Notes: a model not told the origin generated them from the sequence alone. Positions 7,668 to 16,489 are shown, counted from the first letter of the stretch. The stretch: DNA of 64,000 nt from UBA1444 sp964601085 (GCA_964601085.1 CAZRLN010000002.1:81103-145102), one strand, 5' to 3'. Translations and numbers: made by a program.

Positions 7668-9409
7668 TTTTCCCCACCTGCCTTCCGGATCGCCTGGAAT
7701 TTACAAACCTGTTGGCAGACGCCACAACCGGTGCACATTTTGCTTTCAATGCGCACCTTGCCGTCCTTCAGTTCAATCGCCGGACAGCCGATTTTCAGAC
7801 AAGAGCGGCAAAGTTTGCAGGCGTCGGAGTCGATCCAATACGATTCGCGAACGGGATTGCGCAGAATCAACATGCAGGGGCGACGGGCAATAATGACTGC
7901 CGGCTCACGGGCGACCAGCGCTTCCCGTAGCGCCGAAGCGGTTTCTTCCAGGTTGTATGCGTCAACAATCCACAGTTTTTCGACGCCGCAGGCGCGCACA
8001 ATTTCTTCTATACGGACTTGCGGAGCCGGTTTGCCGGAAATGTCGAAGCCGGTGGCGGGGTTTTGCTGATGACCGGTCATGCCGGTAATGCTGTTGTCCA
8101 GAATAACGACCGTAACCAGGCCTTTGTTGTAGACCACATCGATCAGGCCGGTGATGCCCGAATGCAAAAATGTCGAATCGCCGATGGTGGCGACGATTTT
8201 CTTATCCGGCAGGACTTTGGAAAACCCCAGGGCATTTGGAATGCTGGCGCCCATGTCGATGCAGGTGTCGCCCGCGCTGAGCGGCGGCATGTATCCCAAT
8301 GAATAACAACCGATGTCGCTGGTGATGATATCCGCCATTTTTGCGATGACGGAAAACACTCCCCGATGTGGGCACCCGGCGCATAATACCGGCGGCCGGC
8401 CCGGCACTTCCGAACAATCCACGGTTAACAAAGGCAACCGGATACCCAGCAATTTTTCGCGGATTATCGCCACGCTTAATTCGCCGATCCGGGGAAAAAT
8501 CTCCTTGCCCTTTACCGGCAAGCCCAAGGCTTTGATTTGCTCTTCGAGGAATGGTTCCCCTTCTTCAATCACCAAAACCTCGCCGTGATTGGCGATGAAA
8601 TCCCGGATCAATCCTTCCGGCAATGGCCAGGTCAAGCTGAGTTTCAGGTACGTGGCCCGGTCGCCGAGCGCTTCCCGGGCATACAGATAGCCGGGACCGC
8701 TGGTAATGACCGCAAATTCCTTGCCGTCGCCTTCCACGCGATTGCCGGGGAAACGATCCGCATACTTGGACAGACGCAGTACCCGGTCTTCAATGATCGG
8801 GCGTTTTGGACGTTGATTCGCCGGTACCACGAAATATTTCGCGGAGTCTTTTTTGTAGGGTTTAACCGGGATTTCCACTCGTTCCTGTAATTCCACGAGA
8901 CTTTTGGAATGTGAAATCCGTGTGGTGGTCCGCAACATAACTGGAGTATCAAACAATTCGCTGATTTCCAGGGCGGCTGCGACAAAATCTTTGGCTTCCT
9001 GACTATCGGTAGGTTCCAACAGGGCAATCTTCATAAATTTGGCGTAATAGCGGTTGTCCTGTTCATCCTGGGAACTGTGCATGCCGGGATCGTCGGCGGA
9101 AACCAGAACAAATCCGCCGCTCACTCCATTGTAGCCCGCCGTGAACAAGGGATCGGCTGCAACATTCACACCAACGTGTTTCATCGCGGCAAGGACGCGG
9201 GCGCCGGCGATCGAAGCGCCCTGCGCCACTTCCACGGCAACTTTTTCATTGGTGGACCATTGCGCATTAATTTCCGGATATCGGGCGATGTTTTCCAAAA
9301 TTTCCGTGCTCGGTGTTCCGGGATAGGCGCAGGCAACCCGAACGCCTGCCTCATAGGCTCCCCGGGCGATGGCCTCATTGCCGGTCAACAATTTTTTGAT
9401 AACGTCCAC
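7664..9409 (-). CDS. iorA: indolepyruvate:ferredoxin oxidoreductase, alpha subunit
   Basis: About 581 residues with the fused pyrimidine, thiamine-diphosphate and ferredoxin domains of IorA: N-terminal LLTGNEAIARGAYEAGV, an AYPGTPSTEIL loop, the ThDP site GDSTFLHSGITGLIDVVYN with DNSITGMTGHQQNP, and two C-terminal clusters (CKLCRSCLKIGCPA and CTGCGVCQQVCKF) for [4Fe-4S] centres. The start is uncertain. GTG at 9409 is the first plausible one, giving M-D-V-I-K-K-L-L-T-G; AGAGG abuts it, so a TTG a few codons later may be used. The frame is open further upstream to 9535, but that extension is not family-like. The gene follows surE by 55 nt and overlaps iorB. Confidence 0.9.
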   Translation of the reverse strand: MDVIKKLLTGNEAIARGAYEAGVRVACAYPGTPSTEILENIARYPEINAQWSTNEKVAVEVAQGASIAGARVLAAMKHVGVNVAADPLFTAGYNGVSGGFVLVSADDPGMHSSQDEQDNRYYAKFMKIALLEPTDSQEAKDFVAAALEISELFDTPVMLRTTTRISHSKSLVELQERVEIPVKPYKKDSAKYFVVPANQRPKRPIIEDRVLRLSKYADRFPGNRVEGDGKEFAVITSGPGYLYAREALGDRATYLKLSLTWPLPEGLIRDFIANHGEVLVIEEGEPFLEEQIKALGLPVKGKEIFPRIGELSVAIIREKLLGIRLPLLTVDCSEVPGRPPVLCAGCPHRGVFSVIAKMADIITSDIGCYSLGYMPPLSAGDTCIDMGASIPNALGFSKVLPDKKIVATIGDSTFLHSGITGLIDVVYNKGLVTVVILDNSITGMTGHQQNPATGFDISGKPAPQVRIEEIVRACGVEKLWIVDAYNLEETASALREALVAREPAVIIARRPCMLILRNPVRESYWIDSDACKLCRSCLKIGCPAIELKDGKVRIESKMCTGCGVCQQVCKFQAIRKAGGEK

Positions 9410-9464
9410 CCTCTTTTCACGAAATCGGAATTTTAAGCCCAAATTTTTTATCTTCTCGCAAAAC

Positions 9465-10238
9465 TTAAAAAATCCTGCTAATCGACTCGTTCCATTGTTG
9501 CAGATTTTTAAGACGTGAATAATCCGTAAGATCAAAATGAATCGGCGTCAAGGAAATTTGATTAGCTCGGATGGCAGCTACGTCAGTATCGTCGGAATTC
9601 GGCGTTTCCATGGGTGTTCCCGCCATCCAGTAATAGATCCGTCCACGCGGATCAACCCGTTTTTCGAAAGCATTTTCATATTCTATGCTTCCCAGCCGGG
9701 TGATCGATACGCCACGGATTTCTGTCGTCGGAACGGGTGGTACGTTAATGTTGATCAGGCTAAAAGCAGGAAATGTCTTGTCGATGATTTGCTGCACAAC
9801 ACTACGACAAAAGGCGGCCGCCGGAGCGAAATCCGGCTCACCATCTGTGGCCAGGGAAACAGCGATGGCCGGAATCCCGTGCATCGCCCCTTCCACGGCC
9901 GCACTGACCGTGCCGGAATACAAGACATCGGTTGCCAGATTCGGACCGTGATTGATTCCGGAGATCACCAAATCAGGCTTCTCCGTCATTAACGTGTCCA
10001 GGGCAATTTTGACGCTGTCGGCCGGAGTGCCGCCAATGCGCCAACCGGTGATGCGGGAATCCTCAAATGATTGTTTATTGACCCAGATGGGATGGTAGAC
10101 TGTGATGGAATGACCGGTGGCGCTTTGTTGCTGGCTTGGCGCGGCTACTATAATTTCAGCGATTGATTTTAGTTGCTCCCAAAGCGCCTGGATTCCCGGC
10201 GCCCGGATCCCGTCGTCGTTTGTTAGTAATATGTGCAA
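9465..10238 (-). CDS. surE: 5'/3'-nucleotidase SurE
   Basis: A 257-residue SurE: NDDGIRAPGIQAL at the N-terminus (metal-binding Asp pair), GTPADSVKIAL, and SGINHGPNLATDVLYSGT, all family hallmarks. It dephosphorylates nucleoside 5'- and 3'-monophosphates, a function usually linked to stationary-phase nucleotide balance. Start is TTG at 10238 with CAGGGA 6 nt upstream; no ATG precedes the conserved H-I-L-L-T-N-D-D-G. It lies 30 nt after queE and 55 nt before iorA. Confidence 0.93.
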   Translation of the reverse strand: MHILLTNDDGIRAPGIQALWEQLKSIAEIIVAAPSQQQSATGHSITVYHPIWVNKQSFEDSRITGWRIGGTPADSVKIALDTLMTEKPDLVISGINHGPNLATDVLYSGTVSAAVEGAMHGIPAIAVSLATDGEPDFAPAAAFCRSVVQQIIDKTFPAFSLININVPPVPTTEIRGVSITRLGSIEYENAFEKRVDPRGRIYYWMAGTPMETPNSDDTDVAAIRANQISLTPIHFDLTDYSRLKNLQQWNESISRIF

Positions 10239-10268
10239 TTTTTGTCCCTGCCTTTTTGCTTGTAGTAT

Positions 10269-11027
10269 TTAAAGCTGTCCCATCAGTTTATGGGTCTGCG
10301 GAATCACCCGTACGTTTTGGAGGCTCGCCAAGGCCAGCTCCTGCCACCGCAAGACTTGCTCCGGAACTACCGGCGTGACGCCGTGGACCGGTGTGACGGG
10401 CTGGAGAATCAGGGGAATTGCGGGATTAATATCACAAATCAAAGCAATGGCTCTTTCTAGTTCGCTCGGAGATGTCCGCCCGCTCAGCACGATTTTTACA
10501 AAGACTTCGCGTTGGCAGGCCACTTTTAAAAATTCAGCGTGTTCTTGCCAATACTCTTGTTGTTCCGGCAATTCGCTGGGGAGTTTAAAATCCATGGAAA
10601 CAATATCGATATGTTGAATCACTTGCGCCAATATCGTCGGCAAAGTTCCGTTCGTTTCCAGATATAGCCTTACACCTTTGTCCCGCAACGGCGATAATGC
10701 AACAACCGCCTGGGGCTGCAGCAAGGGTTCACCGCCAGTCAGACTGATGGAATGATGCGGGGTGCGGCAGAGATTGGCGACGGCAGCGAACAGTTCGGAG
10801 GCTGCGACTGGATTCGTAATGGATCCGAACATCCTGCTTCCCGCCTCCGTCTCGACGCGTGCCGCCGCCGGAACGGCGAAAGAGTCCCGGGTATCGCAAT
10901 ACCGGCAGAAAAGATTGCAGCCGGCCAAGCGAACGAACACTTGCCGGCAGCCTACAAATAGCCCTTCTCCCTGAATCGATGAAAAGATTTCTACTAAGTT
11001 CATGGGTGAGACAACATTTTCCTGCAT
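10269..11027 (-). CDS. queE: 7-carboxy-7-deazaguanine synthase (radical SAM)
   Basis: A 252-residue radical SAM enzyme. It has EIFSSIQGEGLFVGCRQVF, the cluster motif C-x3-C-x2-C (GCNLFCRYCDT) and SLTGGEPLLQPQAV, the QueE pattern. It converts carboxy-tetrahydropterin made by QueD to carboxy-deazaguanine on the way to queuosine. Start ATG 11027 has CGGAGG 10 nt upstream; an ATG at 11003 is nearer the conserved region but lacks a ribosome site, and a GTG at 11036 would overlap the queD stop. queC and queF are not in the window, so the pathway must be completed elsewhere. Confidence 0.93.
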   Translation of the reverse strand: MQENVVSPMNLVEIFSSIQGEGLFVGCRQVFVRLAGCNLFCRYCDTRDSFAVPAAARVETEAGSRMFGSITNPVAASELFAAVANLCRTPHHSISLTGGEPLLQPQAVVALSPLRDKGVRLYLETNGTLPTILAQVIQHIDIVSMDFKLPSELPEQQEYWQEHAEFLKVACQREVFVKIVLSGRTSPSELERAIALICDINPAIPLILQPVTPVHGVTPVVPEQVLRWQELALASLQNVRVIPQTHKLMGQL

Positions 11028-11032
11028 GGGAA

Positions 11033-11410
11033 TCACGCCTCCGGAATGTAAGAAGCACAGGAACGAGGGGATTCCCAGACTCTTACGGCAAAGACCCTTA
11101 CCCGGTCCGAGAAGGCCGGGTTGTTGGCAAGAGTATCATACACATATTTAGCGATATGTTCGGCAGTTGGCGGCAGCGATGAAAACACCGGCGTCTCGTT
11201 CAGGTAATAATGATCCAATGTTGCCAGGACCTCCGCCACATGGGATTTCAGAACCTTGAAATCCATTAACAGGCCCGAGGAATCCAGCGTCGATCCCCGT
11301 ACGGACACTTCCACCTTCCAGTTGTGGCCGTGCAGACGGCAGCATTTTCCTTCGTAATCGGGCAAACGATGTGCCGCTTCAAACTCTTCAATAATGGTCA
11401 GTTCAAACAT
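11033..11410 (-). CDS. queD: 6-carboxy-5,6,7,8-tetrahydropterin synthase
   Basis: A 125-residue QueD/PTPS homologue: FEAAHRLPDYEGKCCRLHGHNW supplies the zinc histidines and the catalytic cysteine, followed by MDFKVLKSHV and LDHYYLNE. It makes carboxy-tetrahydropterin from dihydroneopterin triphosphate, the first committed step of queuosine synthesis. ATG at 11410 has GGAG 7 nt upstream. The gene is followed at once by queE, whose start region overlaps this 3' end. Confidence 0.94.
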   Translation of the reverse strand: MFELTIIEEFEAAHRLPDYEGKCCRLHGHNWKVEVSVRGSTLDSSGLLMDFKVLKSHVAEVLATLDHYYLNETPVFSSLPPTAEHIAKYVYDTLANNPAFSDRVRVFAVRVWESPRSCASYIPEA

Positions 11411-11455
11411 CTGATTTCTCCATTCGCAATGAAATGCAAAAAGTGAGCCATGCAC

Positions 11456-12733
11456 TCACCTTTCATTTGCCGCCTGTTTGGTTAGCATATTTTCTTTTGG
11501 AAATGTTCCCAGAACTTCCTGGTAACTCAGGCTCCGCGAGTGCGGCGTATGGCTCCAGTTCTTATCATGCCGCTGTTGGTAACCAATGAAGGTAACCGGC
11601 ACCCAACTGTAAATAAATACCGGATAAAGCAGCATGTAGAACCAGGATTTCAGCGGCGCCCGGATTTTTGTGAGCACAATGAGCGGGAAAATATATTGGC
11701 CGACGGCGACTACCGCCCACACTTCTCCGGGAAGAATCGTGTAGAGAATGTTGGTGTAAAACGGAACGTGTTGATGAATCATACTCAAAAGAACAAAAAA
11801 GGTTGACAGAATAAGAAAATGCGGCTGAAACAAATGCAGGATTCCATCCAACAGACGGATATCCCGGCGCCGGATTCCTTCCGCAAACAAACGCGGAATA
11901 AATCGGGCGGCAACGTCAAAATGACCCTGCGCCCAGCGTTTGCGCTGATTCCAGGATTGCATGAAGGTCAGCGGTTTTTCATCGTAGACGACCGCATCGT
12001 GCGCCCACGAAGTCGGAATCCCTTCCAACAAACATTTCATCGTAAATTCCAGATCTTCGGTCAGACAGGTCGCTCCCCAACCATGCCGTTTCAGCAGCTC
12101 GGTGGAAATCACCATGCCGGTACCGCCCAGGCAACTACTCAAGCCGATGTTGTACTTTGCGAGATGCCAGATATGATCAACCACCCAGAAGCAAATGGCG
12201 AAGGTTCCGGCAACCCAAGTGTCGGTGGGGTTTTTGGCGTCAAGATAGCCCTGAATAACCAACTCACCGTTCAGAAGATGATGGTTCATTACCCGCAGAA
12301 ATTGCGGATCCACCAGATTATCGGCGTCAAAGACCGCAATGGCGTCATACTGACGATCCAACGCAAATAATCGGGCGAATCCCCATTCCATGGCGAAACC
12401 TTTGCCGCGATTTTCGGAATCGAACCGTTCCATTACAATCGCGCCGGTGTTTCGGGCGACGATTGCGGTTTTGTCCGTGCAGTTGTCGGCAATGACATAC
12501 ACATCGAACAATTGTCGGGGGTAATCCATGATCTTGAAATTTTCAACCAACTGGCCAATGACAGATTCTTCATTATGGGCGGCGACCAGCACCGCGAATC
12601 TTTTTTGAGGGGCGGCCGTGATCTTTTTTGGCGAACGGAACAAACCGAAAAATGCCAATACAAAATAGTATAGCGTAAAGAACACTACGATCAATTGTAC
12701 GGGAATCATGATGAGATCCAAAGGAAAATTCAT
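11456..12733 (-). CDS. membrane glycosyltransferase, family 2 (processive type)
   Basis: A 425-residue GT2 protein: one N-terminal membrane segment (residues about 5-30), a GT-A domain with NCTDKTA, the D-A-D metal motif in AVFDADNLVDP, an acidic ED motif (CLTEDLEFTMKC) and QRKRWAQG, the Q-x-x-R-W signature of processive synthases, then three or four C-terminal membrane helices. AAAGGA precedes ATG 12733 by 7 nt. The polymer or lipid product is unknown. Its position 25 nt after pssA, with psd and a WecG/TagA gene nearby, hints at envelope glycolipid or polysaccharide work. Confidence 0.82.
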   Translation of the reverse strand: MNFPLDLIMIPVQLIVVFFTLYYFVLAFFGLFRSPKKITAAPQKRFAVLVAAHNEESVIGQLVENFKIMDYPRQLFDVYVIADNCTDKTAIVARNTGAIVMERFDSENRGKGFAMEWGFARLFALDRQYDAIAVFDADNLVDPQFLRVMNHHLLNGELVIQGYLDAKNPTDTWVAGTFAICFWVVDHIWHLAKYNIGLSSCLGGTGMVISTELLKRHGWGATCLTEDLEFTMKCLLEGIPTSWAHDAVVYDEKPLTFMQSWNQRKRWAQGHFDVAARFIPRLFAEGIRRRDIRLLDGILHLFQPHFLILSTFFVLLSMIHQHVPFYTNILYTILPGEVWAVVAVGQYIFPLIVLTKIRAPLKSWFYMLLYPVFIYSWVPVTFIGYQQRHDKNWSHTPHSRSLSYQEVLGTFPKENMLTKQAANER

Positions 12734-12758
12734 TTAGGATGTCCTTTCTAATACCTAC

Positions 12759-13424
12759 CTATTTGCTTATTGAGAATAAACTGTTGATTAGTCCGAAAAG
12801 CATAAACGTTAAAAATGGGGCGAACAACCAACTTTGCGGGAAATAGTACACCATTGCGATTACGATCATCAACGTGATTATCACAGGCGCCCGCTTGATT
12901 TTTTCTCCGTGGCCTTTGAAGTCCGGATATTTCACTTTGCTGACCATCAGAAAGCCGACAAATACGACAAATCCGACGAACAGCCAGCCAGGTAACAGCT
13001 TCGGAATCATCGTGCCGGTCGCGACCAAGGCTCCGCCGCAGGGAATCGGCAATCCCATGAAATATCCCTTGACTGTTGAGACATTCACGTTAAAGCGCGC
13101 CAGCCGAAAAGCGCCGCAACAGGCAAAAAACGCTGCAACTGCGTAACCGATCCAGCCAAAGTCTTTTAAGGCGAACATGTATGCCATCGCCGCCGGGGCA
13201 ACGCCAAAGGAACCCAGATCACACAAAGAATCCAGCTCTTTGCCAAACTCTCCGCTAACGCCAAAATAGCGGGCGGCTCGTCCGTCAAGACTGTCGGCCG
13301 CGAGGGCGGCAACCACAAAATACGCCGCAAACGTAAAATCTCCGTGAAAAACGGTCAGCACGGCAAATACGCCAAATACAAGGTTCATGGCTGTTAACGC
13401 ATTGGGAATCCAGGCTTTGCTCAA
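12759..13424 (-). CDS. pssA: CDP-diacylglycerol--serine O-phosphatidyltransferase
   Basis: A 221-residue integral membrane CDP-alcohol phosphatidyltransferase. The signature D-G-x2-A-R-x8-G-x3-D is present as DSLDGRAARYFGVSGEFGKELDSL, followed by several hydrophobic helices. It transfers phosphatidyl to serine, giving phosphatidylserine for Psd, the next gene upstream. Start is TTG 13424, overlapping the psd stop as TTGA, with AGGGAGG 8 nt before it. Long upstream in-frame sequence belongs to psd and is not part of this protein. Confidence 0.92.
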   Translation of the reverse strand: MSKAWIPNALTAMNLVFGVFAVLTVFHGDFTFAAYFVVAALAADSLDGRAARYFGVSGEFGKELDSLCDLGSFGVAPAAMAYMFALKDFGWIGYAVAAFFACCGAFRLARFNVNVSTVKGYFMGLPIPCGGALVATGTMIPKLLPGWLFVGFVVFVGFLMVSKVKYPDFKGHGEKIKRAPVIITLMIVIAMVYYFPQSWLFAPFLTFMLFGLINSLFSISK

Positions 13425-14059
13425 GATGGAAGCCTCCCTATTATCGTTACCCCGGCCCGAACGCGCTGGCCTTTGTGAACCAGGATATCCACATTGTTCG
13501 GAACGATAAGTTCCGTACAGGAACCGAACTTGATCATTCCATATAGTTGTCCTTGGGAAAGCTCCGTTCCCAATGTGACCCAGGAGACGATGCGTCGGGC
13601 CAGAATGCCGGCGATTTGGGTAACCAGGATCCGGCAATGTTCGGATTCAATACCAATGGCGTGCCGCTCATTTTCCCAGGCCGCGATCGCCTTGTAGGCC
13701 GGTCGGAATCGTCCGCAGACATACTGTTGAAATTTGATCGTTCCCTCCATGGGGCTACGGTTGACATGCACGTCAAATGGAGAAAGGAAAATCGTAACTT
13801 TTTTTCCGTCCTCACCGAGATATTCATCATCATGGACCTCGGTGATGCTCATAACCTTTCCGTCAGCCGGAGAAAGCAAATGCGATGGATTATAGTCCAC
13901 TCTTCGGGGAGGGTTGCGAAAAAAATAAGTAAAAAAACAGCATACAACGGCGGGCAATATCGCCCAATAAACGTTCACGACCGTCGCCACCAAGGCTGTG
14001 ACGCAAATCATGATGCCGATAAAAGACCAGCCTTCTTTCACAATCGGGAAAGCCGTCAT
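13421..14059 (-). CDS. psd: phosphatidylserine decarboxylase, short form
   Basis: A 212-residue Psd proenzyme of the short Firmicute/archaeal type, with an N-terminal membrane helix pair, LSPADGKVMSI, the histidine region LSPFDVHVNRSP, and the self-cleavage site in IKFGSCTELIVP (cut between Gly and Ser to form the pyruvoyl cofactor). It makes phosphatidylethanolamine, which fits a diderm envelope. ATG 14059 follows GGAGGCG. It is coupled to pssA by a 4-nt overlap and lies about 100 nt after the wecG-like gene, with a terminator hairpin between. Confidence 0.93.
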   Translation of the reverse strand: MTAFPIVKEGWSFIGIMICVTALVATVVNVYWAILPAVVCCFFTYFFRNPPRRVDYNPSHLLSPADGKVMSITEVHDDEYLGEDGKKVTIFLSPFDVHVNRSPMEGTIKFQQYVCGRFRPAYKAIAAWENERHAIGIESEHCRILVTQIAGILARRIVSWVTLGTELSQGQLYGMIKFGSCTELIVPNNVDILVHKGQRVRAGVTIIGRLPS

Positions 14060-14098
14060 CTATTCGCCTCCAACCTTTTCGTATTCGTTAAACAGCAG

Positions 14099-14124
14099 AA
14101 TAAAAGCAAGTGTGGCCACTTGCT
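14099..14124 (-). terminator. intrinsic terminator between wecG/tagA and psd
   Basis: On the minus strand, AGCAAGTG-GCCA-CACTTGCT forms an 8-bp perfect stem with a 4-nt loop and is followed by TTTTATT. It ends transcripts from guaB-wecG, or attenuates a transcript starting at the promoter-like site just upstream of it. Confidence 0.72.
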
Positions 14125-14142
14125 CTTATCAATTTCACAATT

Positions 14143-14172
14143 ATTATAAACCATTGGTCATCGGGTTGTCCA
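14143..14172 (-). promoter_or_regulatory. possible sigma-A promoter upstream of the hairpin and psd
   Basis: Minus strand reads TGGACA, 18 nt, TATAAT, pointing towards psd. It lies across the end of the wecG/tagA gene, and the hairpin at 14099-14124 would fall in the first 35 nt of its transcript. Match quality is good, but use is unproven. Confidence 0.42.
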
Positions 14173-14892
14173 TGAGGCCAGCAGAACTCTCAGGGCGAAT
14201 TTTGGCAGAGCCAGCATGCGAATCAGTCGGCTGGGTTGGCGAATGAGACGATAGGACCATTCCAGCCCCGCTCTTTGCATCCAAACTGGCGCCCGTTTCA
14301 CTTTTCCGGCCATGACGTCAAAAGTACCGCCGATCCCGATCGAGACCGGAACCTGAAGTTGGGCCAGATGTTCCCGCAGCCATTTTTCCTGCTTGGGGAC
14401 GCCCAGTGCGCAAAGCAGAATATCTGGTCGGGTTTCCCGGACCATCTGTATGATCGTTCGATCCTCCGATGCAAAATATCCATCATGGATTCCCACCGTG
14501 ATCAATCCCGGATAACGCCGCGACGCATTTTGCGCCGCCGTTTCGGCGATTCCCGGCGCGGCGCCCAACCAAAAAATTCGGTACCCTGAAATGGCGGCCC
14601 GCGCCAGCAGTTCCTGTGTCAAGTCGAACCCGGCCACACGTTCCGGCACTCCCGTACCCAAACGTTTCGCAGCCCAAACGACCCCTGCTCCGTCAGCCAG
14701 AACCAAGTCGGCGGAATTGAGGATACCGGACAAGAGTTGGTCTTCTTGCGCCAGCATTACCATTTCCGCATTCGCAGTCGCTACCAGACGGGGCTGGCGT
14801 TCGCATATAAAGGTTTCGACCTGGTTAAGGGCCTCGGCCATTGTTATGGCATCAACCCTGATTCCCAGAATATTTACCTGAACCCTGTTCAT
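14158..14892 (-). CDS. WecG/TagA/CpsF family glycosyltransferase (GT26)
   Basis: About 244 residues of the GT26 family: VATANAEMVMLAQEDQ, LNSADLVLADGAGVVWAAK (the conserved D-G-x-G region), IFWLGAAPGIAE and ILLCALGVPKQEKWL. Members add N-acetylmannosamine or its uronic acid to a lipid-linked sugar for teichoic acid linkage units, enterobacterial common antigen or capsule. ATG 14892 fits the family start; a TTG at 14901 is possible. It is the gene immediately downstream of guaB (17 nt). The sugar substrate cannot be told from sequence. Confidence 0.88.
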   Translation of the reverse strand: MNRVQVNILGIRVDAITMAEALNQVETFICERQPRLVATANAEMVMLAQEDQLLSGILNSADLVLADGAGVVWAAKRLGTGVPERVAGFDLTQELLARAAISGYRIFWLGAAPGIAETAAQNASRRYPGLITVGIHDGYFASEDRTIIQMVRETRPDILLCALGVPKQEKWLREHLAQLQVPVSIGIGGTFDVMAGKVKRAPVWMQRAGLEWSYRLIRQPSRLIRMLALPKFALRVLLASWTTR

Positions 14893-14909
14893 GCTTGACA
14901 ATATCCTGA

Positions 14910-16364
14910 TTACAGACTATAGTTCGGTGATTCTTTGGTGATGGTTACATCATGGGGATGGCTTTCCTTCAGACCGGCGGAAGTGATCCGGATAAAACGC
15001 GTATTATTCATCAATTCCTCAATGTTTTTTACGCCGCAATAGCCCATACCGGAGCGCAAGCCTCCCAGCAGTTGATAGATCGTATCTGCAACCGCTCCTT
15101 TAAACGGCACCCGGCCTTCAATGCCTTCGGGAACCAATTTTTCAGCGTTTTCCTGGAAGTAACGGTCCTTGCTTCCCAACGCCATGGCGCTGAGTGAACC
15201 CATTCCTCGATATTCTTTAAAACTTCGGCCCTGAAAAATGACCGTTTCGCCAGGACTTTCCTCAGTGCCGGCCAGCAGACTGCCGACCATGACCACATTG
15301 CCGCCGGCGGCGATTGCTTTTGTAATATCGCCGGAATACTTGATCCCGCCGTCGGCGATTACGGGAACGCCGAACGGTTTGGCGGCTTGGGAGCAATTAT
15401 AGATCGCCGTAATCTGGGGCACGCCGATTCCGGCAATAACCCGTGTAGTGCAGATTGAACCAGGACCCATGCCGACTTTTACGGCGTCGACGCCCGCTTC
15501 GATCAGAGCTGTCGTTGCCTGTGAGGTAGCGATATTGCCGGCGATCAGTTCAATGGCCGGATAAGTCCGCTTGATCTTGCGGATGGCTTCCAATACGCCC
15601 TTTGAATGTCCATGCGCCGTATCGACGACCAGGATATCCACTTTCGCCCCGACCAACGCATCCAAACGGTCCATCAAATCGGCGCCCACACCGACGGCGG
15701 CGGCGGCTAGCAAACGCCCTTTGCCGTCTTTGGCGGAATTGGGATATTTTTGCGCCTTTTCAATATCTTTGATCGTGATCAGGCCTTTTAAGTTGCCGTC
15801 GGCATCGATCAACGGCAACTTCTCGATTCGGTGTTTGCCCAGGATTTTTTTCGCATCTTCCAGCGAAGTGCCGACCGGCGCGGTGATCAGATGTTCCCGG
15901 GTCATACAGTCGCTGATCCTCTGGGTCAGATCCGTTTCGAACCGGAGGTCGCGGTTGGTGATAATCCCGATCAACTTGCCGTTTTCCGTGATCGGCACTC
16001 CGGAAATCCGGTATCTTTCCATTAAATTATGGGCATCTTGGAGGCGATTCTCCGGGCCGAGAAAAATCGGATCCACAATAATGCCATGCTCCGATCGTTT
16101 TACCTTGTCGACTTCTTCGGCTTGGCGCTCGATGGTCATGTTTTTGTGAATAATGCCCAGCCCGCCTTCGCGCGCCATGGCGATCGCCATTCTGGCTTCC
16201 GTGACGGTATCCATCCCGGAACTGATAATCGGAATATTTAACCGGATATTGCGCGTAAGATTTGTGGAAATCTCCACATCTTTTGGCAAAACTTCCGAAT
16301 GATCAGGGACCAGAAGCACATCATCAAACGTGAGCGCTTCCGGGCCAAACTTCTCATCAATCAT
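14910..16364 (-). CDS. guaB: inosine-5'-monophosphate dehydrogenase
   Basis: A 484-residue IMPDH oxidising IMP to XMP, the committed step of guanine nucleotide synthesis. The N-terminal barrel part (LTFDDVLLVPDHSEVLP), two CBS domains at about residues 90-205, the catalytic-cysteine loop GPGSICTTRVIAG and flap/closing segments (GMGSLSAMALGSKDRY, GLRSGMGYCG) are all present. ATG 16364 has AGAGGGGGG upstream. Transcription starts from the divergent intergenic region shared with ppx. Confidence 0.96.
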   Translation of the reverse strand: MIDEKFGPEALTFDDVLLVPDHSEVLPKDVEISTNLTRNIRLNIPIISSGMDTVTEARMAIAMAREGGLGIIHKNMTIERQAEEVDKVKRSEHGIIVDPIFLGPENRLQDAHNLMERYRISGVPITENGKLIGIITNRDLRFETDLTQRISDCMTREHLITAPVGTSLEDAKKILGKHRIEKLPLIDADGNLKGLITIKDIEKAQKYPNSAKDGKGRLLAAAAVGVGADLMDRLDALVGAKVDILVVDTAHGHSKGVLEAIRKIKRTYPAIELIAGNIATSQATTALIEAGVDAVKVGMGPGSICTTRVIAGIGVPQITAIYNCSQAAKPFGVPVIADGGIKYSGDITKAIAAGGNVVMVGSLLAGTEESPGETVIFQGRSFKEYRGMGSLSAMALGSKDRYFQENAEKLVPEGIEGRVPFKGAVADTIYQLLGGLRSGMGYCGVKNIEELMNNTRFIRITSAGLKESHPHDVTITKESPNYSL

Positions 16365-16393
16365 GCGGCAACCCCCCTCTAATTATTTTAAAT

Positions 16394-16422
16394 AGTATAT
16401 CACAACAAAATTCCGGTATCTA
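16394..16422 (-). promoter_or_regulatory. guaB promoter (extended -10)
   Basis: Minus strand TAGATA, 17 nt, TATACT, with TGA directly before the -10 giving the extended form TGNTATACT. The start would be about 20-25 nt before the guaB ribosome site. The -35 match is only partial. Confidence 0.5.
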
Positions 16423-16440
16423 GGGAAATGCCGGAATTTT
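16407..16440. repeat. perfect 10-bp inverted repeat in the guaB/ppx divergent region
   Basis: AAAATTCCGG and CCGGAATTTT flank a 14-nt spacer. The left arm overlaps the spacer/-35 region of the proposed guaB promoter, so a repressor or RNA hairpin role is possible. No known purine-regulator site is recognised in it. Confidence 0.55.
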
Positions 16441-16489
16441 ACCAAGGAATATTTACGGGTTAACGCAAACTTAACGTTTTGGGCAAGGG

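Noticed and set aside
9410..9535. N-terminal extension of iorA up to the first ATG-like position
   Set aside because: The extension runs through A/T-rich, non-family sequence overlapping the end of surE and has no ribosome site; family proteins begin near L-L-T-G-N-E-A.
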